Below, in pieces: positions 55,024-61,022 of a DNA stretch of 64,000 nucleotides. The first letter of the stretch is position 1. Every line of letters starts with the position of its first letter. Both the position numbers and the translations under genes were made by a program. The notes beneath the pieces were generated by a model. That model made no database searches. It saw only the letters and a program-made list of their open reading frames with translations, and was not told the origin of the DNA. This DNA comes from Microscilla marina ATCC 23134. GTDB taxonomy: Bacteria > Bacteroidota > Bacteroidia > Cytophagales > Microscillaceae. Location: contig NZ_AAWS01000035.1 in assembly GCF_000169175.1 (NCBI RefSeq), forward strand, positions 1-64,000. The letters are read 5' to 3'.

Positions 55024-55542
55024 ATGGGACTGAAAGAAGTATATATTAAAGGACAAGTTATTAAACTAAAGGATACTCTAAAACTTCAGAGTAACCTTAA
55101 TGTTTTACAGAAACAAAATATTTTTGGGCAAGAGGACGATTTCACAAAGATAGCCTTGGTTCTCAATTGGAGGTTCAAATATGTGAGTTTACATTATAAA
55201 AACTTAGAGCAAGCAGGTGAACAAGCTAATTTATTATTTGATCTGACTGAATCACAAATTATAAAAATAGATGACTATGGGGAAGGAACATATATTGTAT
55301 ATACAGACTTATTTGAAGTTATTTTACCAAATGCTATAGATAATAAAGAAGTATCTATCCAAACAAATAACGAAATCTATCATCACAATAATGAAGCTGA
55401 GCTAGTAAAATTATTATCAAAAGTCGAAGAAATGTATCTACTAGGACTTCTTACAATTAAAGAAAGGGAAAACCAAAAACTTCGACATTACGAGTTAATA
55501 TTTAGCAAAATTATAAATGAAGATAAATGGTTTTACGAATAG
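55024..55542 (+). CDS. candidate immunity protein for the ParB-like toxin
   Basis: 172 residues, no signal peptide, AT-rich. Starts MGLKEVYIKGQVI. The sequence has alternating strands and helices (for example FTKIALVLNWRFKYVSLHYK and GEGTYIVYTDLFEVILP) and a charged C-terminus (NQKLRHYELIF). I recognise no family. Its position, one gene after a toxin and before the next cassette, is that of an immunity gene, so it should neutralise the ParB-like toxin in the cytoplasm. An inter-cassette element follows, split by an IS630-type element. Confidence 0.6.
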   Translation: MGLKEVYIKGQVIKLKDTLKLQSNLNVLQKQNIFGQEDDFTKIALVLNWRFKYVSLHYKNLEQAGEQANLLFDLTESQIIKIDDYGEGTYIVYTDLFEVILPNAIDNKEVSIQTNNEIYHHNNEAELVKLLSKVEEMYLLGLLTIKERENQKLRHYELIFSKIINEDKWFYE

Positions 55543-55557
55543 CAAGTAAAATTGATA

Positions 55558-55609
55558 TCCCCCACCTGGCGCAAGTTTAGCGAAGCGTAACTTGTGCCTA
55601 TCTTTTCAG
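55558..55609. repeat. inter-cassette element, copy 2, left part
   Basis: CCCCCACCTGGCGCAAGTTTA resembles the start of copy 1 (53106) and copy 3 (58757). The element is cut by the IS630-type insertion at 55610-56754; its right part (AACATTGATTGTTAGATAG and the hairpin AAAACCAAGT/ACTTGGTTTT) is at 56783-56828. Confidence 0.55.
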
Positions 55610-56754
55610 AATGCGTCTAGGGACGACACTGGATAATTAATAAAAAGCAACATCAGGATTTTCAAAAAACTTCTTGATGATGCTTTTTTTGTTTTTAAAC
55701 TCCCGAAGTATTTGCTTTAGCTTTCGGCCTAATTTTTTGACAGTTGGAAATACCTGATTTTTCATTATTACATTTTTTAGATAATTCCATACTTGCTCAG
55801 AAGCATTTAACTCAGGAGAGTAGCTAGGTTGTTTGACCAATAACAACCTACCTTCTGGTAATGTCTCCAAAAACTCCTGCACTATTTTACAATGGTGGAT
55901 ACTCGCTCCATCCCATATCAGAGTAACAGGGATATCAGTTTGTTTAATCAGTACTTTTAGAAACTCTACGATTGCCTCCCCATCATAAGGCTTTTTTTGG
56001 TGTGTATACACTAATTGTCCTTTTTCAGAAATTGCTGCACAAACCATATAGCTTTTAAAACCTTTATCCCAAAGTGGTAGGTGCTGAGTTTTTCCCACAG
56101 GAGAATAGCTTCGTTGCTTTAAAGGGTTAAGCAAAAAACTGGATTCATCACCATAAAAGATCACTCTACCCTCTTTTTGAGCTTGTTTGCGCAATTCTGG
56201 TAAACGTTGTTCTTTCCACGTTTTGACACTTTTGGCATCCTGTTTAGGGCAGTAAGTGTCAGGTTTAGTTCAACTCCACCTAATTTTTTGTAAAATCTTA
56301 CTAATATTGGACAAACAATAATCCAAACCAAAATGAGAAGAAATTAACTTTTGAACACGGCTGCGATCCCAGTAATCTTCTGAATATCCATAGTCAGAAG
56401 CTCCTTTGGATAGTAATTGCTCAAGTGTTACCAAGTCTGAGGAATCTAAGCCTGAGGTTGGTCCGCTATGAGGCACAGAGGCTATACCAGAAAACCCATC
56501 AGTAGCATAGTTTTGTAAGGTCTGACTGACCAAACCTTGACTACAACTCACTACATCAGCTATTTCTTCCTGAGTTAAATCATGCTTTGAGAGACGTACT
56601 ATTAATTGACGACGGTATTCTTTTATATCTGTATCTTTGGTGATTTCTAGTGTTTCCATATATATACAATATAAAATAAATTGGAATCTCGCAAATGGGG
56701 CTATAGTTGAATACAGGTCAATATTAAATCACAAGTGTCGCCCCTACTCGCATT
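55610..56754. mobile_element. IS630-like insertion sequence
   Basis: The ends AATGCGTCTAGGGACGACACT (55610-55630) and AGTGTCGCCCCTACTCGCATT (56734-56754) are 21-bp imperfect terminal inverted repeats (18 of 21 pair); a few more outer bases, CAG/CTG, may belong. About 1145 bp. The minus-strand transposase covers most of it. The expected TA target duplication is not certain, as the ends are not exact. It sits inside an inter-cassette element of the toxin locus. Confidence 0.8.
55637..56659 (-). pseudogene. IS630-family transposase with in-frame TGA
   Basis: The first part (56270-56659) has the HTH region: LSKHDLTQEEIADVVSCSQGLVSQTLQNY. It reaches KIRWS, then TGA (56270-56272). The frame continues without shift, TKPDTYCPKQ, KTWKEQRLPELRKQAQ, into the DDE part (55637-56194): VIFYGDESSFLL (first Asp), VTLIWDGASIHHC (second Asp), QPSYSPELNASEQVWNYLK (third residue Glu). 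Both parts are in the same frame (difference 465 bases), so one gene of 340 codons carries a nonsense codon near the middle. The IS630 proteins of this length are single genes, so the copy is probably inactive unless TGA is read through. Confidence 0.85.
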
Positions 56755-56802
56755 CCTGTTTTGGAAAAACAGTCTTATTAAAACATTGATTGTTAGATAG
56801 TT

Positions 56803-56828
56803 AAAACCAAGTCATTGTACTTGGTTTT
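56803..56828. terminator. hairpin of the inter-cassette element, copy 2
   Basis: AAAACCAAGT (56803-56812) pairs with ACTTGGTTTT (56819-56828) around CATTGT, followed by GTTATTTTAAG. It corresponds to the hairpin of copy 1 at 53199-53227. Confidence 0.65.
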
Positions 56829-56834
56829 GTTATT

Positions 56835-57030
56835 TTAAGAAGCCAATTGTTGTTCAAAAAATTCTTTGAACTTCTTTTTAGTCAAGAAAGCATCAATCAC
56901 TTTGAAGACTACATTTTTTTCGTCTTCATCCAGCAAAGCAATCAATTTTACCTTTTCAGTGAGGCTTTTATCTCCTATAGTTATTTCTTCAGGTACATTC
57001 CCGTCAAAATTAACAAGCTCCTCACTCGTA
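56835..57030 (-). pseudogene. fragment of an XRE-type regulator, C-terminal part
   Basis: On the minus strand, from about 57030 to the stop at 56835, the frame reads SLTEKVKLIALLDEDEKNVVFKVIDAFLTKKKFKEFFEQQLAS in pieces: LTEKVKLIALLDEDEK then NVVFKVIDAFLTKKKFKEF. This matches the end of XRE/HTH regulators of the LDYLxG..VFxxIDxFLxDxK type. Its N-terminal HTH is missing, since the frame runs into the HINT remnant at about 57037. So a regulator gene was cut here by the recombination that brought the next cassette. Confidence 0.6.
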
Positions 57031-57036
57031 CAGGCT

Positions 57037-58250
57037 ACAAAAAAATAGAGGACGTTCGAGTGGGTGATTGGGTATGGAGCTATAATGAAAAAACAGGTAG
57101 GCAAGAATTGAAGCAGGTGACTTCTACCGTACAACTCAAGGCAAGTTCACTGGTATTACTTAAGCTAGGAGACGAACAAATCTATGCTACCCCCAACCAC
57201 CCATTTTATCTGGAGGGCAAATGGGTAAAAGCAGGTAATCTGAGTCAGGGAGATAGTTTACACTTGTTCTGTTCACGCAGGTTGGCATTGGATAGTCTGG
57301 TCAAGGTAGATACCAATGCCAGGGTTTACAATTTTTCGGTCACCAAGCACCACAATTATTTTGTTGGGAAGGCTGGGGTATTGGTGCATAATGCCAATGG
57401 GTATGATGATTTGCTTGCCCGCACCAACAGTCAACCACTCAAAGATAAAATCAATGCCTTGGGCAATGACAAGGCGAAGTTTTTAGATGACTTTAAGGAT
57501 GTAGATGCTGTTTTGGCTAAATTTGAGGCAAAGCCTGAGTTGGTAGATGGGTGGAGGGTGTTGGATGAAGCTGGGGAAACTGCATTAAGAAAGGATATTG
57601 GGGAATTACAAAAGGTAGCAAGTATTAAGCAGGTTGGGTATAAGGATTGGGTTAATTTATTAAAAAATGTAGAGTTTAAAAAGATCTATGATGGATTCAA
57701 AAATGGCTCAGTTGCTAGAAAACATTCTAAAGAATTATCCTTACTGGAAGAAACAAGCATTAAGTTTTATACCAATGAAACGTATTTTAAATTTAATAAT
57801 GCGCTAATCCAAGGTTCTAAATCTGATGATACTTTAGCACTAGAGAAATTATTAAATAAAAGTTTGGATAAAACCCCATCTTCTCCCGGTAAATATTATA
57901 GAGGCATAGGCAAGCCTGAAATAGCTATGCTAAATAAATTAAAAATAGGAGGTGAGGTGCCTTATAAAAATTTCGTGTCGACATCCAGCGATATTGGGAC
58001 AGCAGGAACGTTTGCAAGAAAAAACAATACAAAAACAGGAGAAGCAGCTTTGGTTATTATTGAATCTAAAAATGGAAAGAATATCAAAAAATATTCTGAT
58101 GCAGAATTTGAAGCAGAGGTATTACATAAAAGTGGTTCTAAATTTATATTAAAAAGTATTGAAGAAAATAAACTTCTAAATGCTTTTGAGCATCAGTTTG
58201 ATTATATGCCACCTGTATATGGCAGAAAATATACAATCGTAGAAAAGTAG
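57037..58250 (+). CDS. orphan toxin cassette: truncated HINT plus ADP-ribosyltransferase
   Basis: The open frame runs from TTG 56847, but the cassette homology begins at 57037 (KKIEDVRVGDWVWSY). The first HINT part with the catalytic Cys is absent, and there is no in-frame ATG until late in the toxin. The HINT end VLVHN and the boundary KPELVDGWRVL are present. The toxin domain carries the R-S-E ADP-ribosyltransferase marks: KYYRGIG (Arg 352, counting from 56847), FVSTSSDIGTAGTF (Ser-Thr-Ser 378-380) and AEFEAEVL (Glu 422, Glu 424). It would transfer ADP-ribose from NAD to a target protein or nucleic acid. Without promoter or start it looks like a silent donor for recombination into the main toxin. 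Confidence 0.78.
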
Positions 58251-58254
58251 ATTT

Positions 58255-58755
58255 ATGCTAAACTTGGAAAAAATCGCAGATATTTACTCTTACAATGATT
58301 ATGATACAGAGGAATTAATGCATATTCAATCAATAAAAAAGGCTAAAGATTGGCTTTTAAAAACAGATAAAGAAAAACAAGATTATAGGAAGTCTTATTT
58401 ACAAATGTTGACGGTTCATTTTCAGGATGAACAGGATTTGGAATACATAAAACAAGCAGTACTTGTTACTGATAGAATATTAACATTTTTACAAAAGGCA
58501 ACATATTATCAAAATTTGTCTGATAATATTAGTAGTAGTGAAGAACCTTTTTATCGAATTTATAATATGCTATGGTGTGAGAAAGAATACTTATTGTATT
58601 TTACAAGCATAAGAGCGATAAAAGTTCATGTCCCTATTGATTTATTTAAACCTTTGATTATTAAGATAGAAGATACCAAGAAATATAAAGAATATGAATT
58701 AGATAGGTTATTTAAGGAGTATAATAAAATGCTGTCATTGTTCATGTCAAAATAG
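58255..58755 (+). CDS. candidate immunity protein for the ADP-ribosyltransferase
   Basis: 166 residues, starting 2 bases after the toxin stop. AT-rich, largely helical: LNLEKIADIYSYNDYDTEEL, AVLVTDRILTFLQKATYYQN, FYRIYNMLWCEKEYLLYF. No family is recognised. The position strongly suggests that it neutralises the ADP-ribosyltransferase toxin. Unlike the toxin, it has a normal start and could still be expressed, which would be useful protection even if the toxin is silent. Confidence 0.6.
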   Translation: MLNLEKIADIYSYNDYDTEELMHIQSIKKAKDWLLKTDKEKQDYRKSYLQMLTVHFQDEQDLEYIKQAVLVTDRILTFLQKATYYQNLSDNISSSEEPFYRIYNMLWCEKEYLLYFTSIRAIKVHVPIDLFKPLIIKIEDTKKYKEYELDRLFKEYNKMLSLFMSK

Positions 58756-58756
58756 C

Positions 58757-58895
58757 CTCACTGGCGCACATTTTAATGCATACCTTTTTTCTACAAACAT
58801 TAACTTTGTTGAGCTCGCGAAAAGCTCGGTTTTAAAGGCATTAGAACATTGATTGTTAAAGAGTCAAAGCCAAGCCCTCACACCCAGCTTTTTTC
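58757..58895. repeat. inter-cassette element, copy 3
   Basis: CTCACTGGCGCACATTTTAA (58757), TACCTTTTTTCTACAAACAT, then AACATTGATTGTTAAAGAG (58845-58863) and a stretch CAAAGCCA. Compare copy 1 (53106) and copy 2 (55558 and 56783). The order of blocks is the same in the three copies. The hairpin of copy 3 is weak. Confidence 0.6.
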
Positions 58896-59055
58896 TCTCC
58901 AAACCTCACAACAAAACCCCGATGGTAAATTTATCGCAAAAACGAAAAAGGGGGATATGGGATTAATAACCACCAAGGAAAAGCTTGTTTTACAGCCAGT
59001 CACTCTTATACTGACCAATCCAGGCCACAAAAAATAGAAGACATCAAACGTACAA
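58896..59055 (+). pseudogene. degenerate relic of a toxin cassette
   Basis: Two fragments of the main toxin and HINT cassettes lie here next to each other. PDGKFIAKTKKGDMG matches PDGKFIAKNEKGEYG of the large toxin (near 49570), and the frame then reads TLILTNPGHKKIEDIK, like TLILTNKDHKKIEDIR of the HINT domain (53920-53960). The frame breaks after it. So a fourth cassette existed and has decayed. The 62-codon frame (58849-59037) is only its open part. Confidence 0.65.
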
Positions 59056-59419
59056 CGATCACCTACCGTACTCAAACTCAAATAATGCCTCAAAATCTTA
59101 CCTCGACAGGTTGCCCCCCAGAAAAAAAAGCATGGCAACAAATTAATGCCTACTTTTAGAAAAAAATACCACTCCTACTTTCCACAAAAGCGCTTCATCC
59201 TTGTCCAACTACACCTAAATGGCGATATTTGCCTGTATTTTAGAAGTTTTTTTCCAAAAAATGTCCGAACCGTTCATAAGATTTGGTATCAATTGTAAGA
59301 AAGCTTTTTATACCAAACACCAATTTAAAATTAAACGAAGTGACTGAATAGACATACTTGGCTATTTTTGAGTCACTTATCCTTACTCTTAATTCTTAAT
59401 TGATAATTACTTAAGTTCC
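59056..59419. other. gene-free region with a hairpin
   Basis: No gene. TTTGGTAT (59282-59289) and ATACCAAA (59310-59317) form an 8-bp stem. AT-rich upstream of the kelch lipoprotein gene; the promoter of that gene should lie in 59330-59410. Confidence 0.4.
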
Positions 59420-60925
59420 ATGCGATTAATCCAAAAACAATTGCCTTTGCTGTTGGCAGCCTTATTTTTATTCACTGTTGGTTGTAAGAAAAAAGAGGAA
59501 GACCCTCAACAACCTGCCCAGACCAGCCTGAGTACTTTTATTCCTACTTCGGTAGATTTTACATCGGTCACCCTCAAGGGAAGTATTTTGACCGTAGGGG
59601 ATGGAGGCATTACCGACCACGGTTTTGTCTGGGGTGAAACCGCCAGTCCTGACCTCAACTCAGCGGGCAAGCATTCTCTAGGAGCCAAGTCTGAAGCAGG
59701 CGCTTTTGAGCACGCCGTGACTGGGCTTACTGCGGGCAAAACCTACCACGTGCGCGCCTACGCCACCGATGCCCAGGGAACAGTCTACGGCGAAGATAAA
59801 ACCTTTAGCACTACCAACAGCCCCACCATTACTGAGTTTACCCCCACCGAAGCCGGGCAGGGCGATACCGTGACCATCAAGGGTACGAACTTCAACGCTA
59901 CCACCGCTGAAACAAGCATTAAATTTGGCACTACCGCCGCTACTACCATTTTGAGTGTAAGCGAAACCGAAATAAAAGTAGTAGTACCCAGCGGAGTAAC
60001 CGAAGGTGCCAACAAAATCACCGCAACGATCAAAGGGCTAGAGGCTGCTTCTACCACTGATTTTACTTATTTGTTGGGTACTTGGACACAGAAAAAGGAT
60101 TTTGGGGGAGTGGCAAGAACTGATGCAGTAAGCTTTAGTGTAGGAACTAAAGGTTATATTTTAGGAGGACGTACAGAATATAATACCTCAAAAGGGTTGA
60201 ATGATATGTGGGAATACGATACTGCTACGGATACTTGGACGCAAAAAGCCAATTACCCTGGTGGGAAAAGAACCTTACCTGTTGCTTTTGTTTTGCAAGA
60301 TATTGCTTTTGTTGGTTTGGGTACAGATGATAACAATGTGGATAAAAAGGACTTTTGGCAATATAAGCCTGCTGATAATACTTGGACACAACTTAATGAT
60401 TTTGCTGGAACAATCTCGTTCGGAAGAAACTTTGCCTTTTCGTTAGGCAGTAAGGGCTATGTAATAAAACATGACTCGAATGAGTTGTGGGAAGTTAGTT
60501 TAAACACTTGGACACAAAAAAATAATCTTCCAGCATCTAACTTTAGAGGTCACTTTGTACTGAATGGTGTTGCTTATATTGTAGCTAAAGATAAGAAAGC
60601 TTGGAAATATAATGACTCTAATGACACTTGGACTTCAGTTGCAAGTTTTCCAGGAAAAGATTTTGTTAATCACTCGTTTAGTGTGTCTAATATTGGCTAC
60701 TTGACTGAATCTGTGTCTTCAAGTACCATCACTTTTGGTCTAGATAACTCTAAACTATGGAAATACTCCCCTACAAGTGATAGTTGGCAAAGAGCGAGAA
60801 CCCTAACTGATAATTCTAAAAAGTCTTGGATATTTTCTGACGTGTTTGTCATTGGAAGCAAGGCTTATATTAGAACTGGTAGCTTTAACGGAGTGGGTTT
60901 GTGGGAGTTTGACCCTGCCAAATAA
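59420..60925 (+). CDS. IPT/TIG and kelch-repeat surface lipoprotein
   Basis: 501 residues. Lipoprotein signal (LFLFTVGC, followed by KKKEED, a likely surface-export start). An FN3-like part (about 40-130; VTLKGSILTVGDGGITDHGFVWG) precedes an IPT/TIG domain (about 135-215; PTITEFTPTEAGQGDTVTIKG). From about 220 to the end come kelch-type repeats: TWTQKKDFGGVARTDAVSF, GYILGG, MWEYDTATDTWTQKANYPG, and further copies, a beta-propeller for ligand binding. The DNA is GC-rich up to about 60075 and AT-rich in the kelch half, so the kelch part may be a swapped tip. The lipoprotein lies between the toxin locus and an adhesin and may be a surface receptor. Confidence 0.85.
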   Translation: MRLIQKQLPLLLAALFLFTVGCKKKEEDPQQPAQTSLSTFIPTSVDFTSVTLKGSILTVGDGGITDHGFVWGETASPDLNSAGKHSLGAKSEAGAFEHAVTGLTAGKTYHVRAYATDAQGTVYGEDKTFSTTNSPTITEFTPTEAGQGDTVTIKGTNFNATTAETSIKFGTTAATTILSVSETEIKVVVPSGVTEGANKITATIKGLEAASTTDFTYLLGTWTQKKDFGGVARTDAVSFSVGTKGYILGGRTEYNTSKGLNDMWEYDTATDTWTQKANYPGGKRTLPVAFVLQDIAFVGLGTDDNNVDKKDFWQYKPADNTWTQLNDFAGTISFGRNFAFSLGSKGYVIKHDSNELWEVSLNTWTQKNNLPASNFRGHFVLNGVAYIVAKDKKAWKYNDSNDTWTSVASFPGKDFVNHSFSVSNIGYLTESVSSSTITFGLDNSKLWKYSPTSDSWQRARTLTDNSKKSWIFSDVFVIGSKAYIRTGSFNGVGLWEFDPAK

Positions 60926-60940
60926 AAGCATTGAAAAGCA

Positions 60941-60975
60941 AGAAGCTAGTATTGACTGCTGGCTTCTACTTTTTT
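60941..60975 (+). terminator. terminator of the kelch lipoprotein gene
   Basis: AGAAGC (60941-60946) and GCTTCT (60962-60967) form a stem with further weak pairing inside, followed by a T-run (60970-60975). Confidence 0.55.
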
Positions 60976-61022
60976 ATGTGTGATCAAACAATGCAATGAT
61001 TACCTATTTTAATCCATCCATC

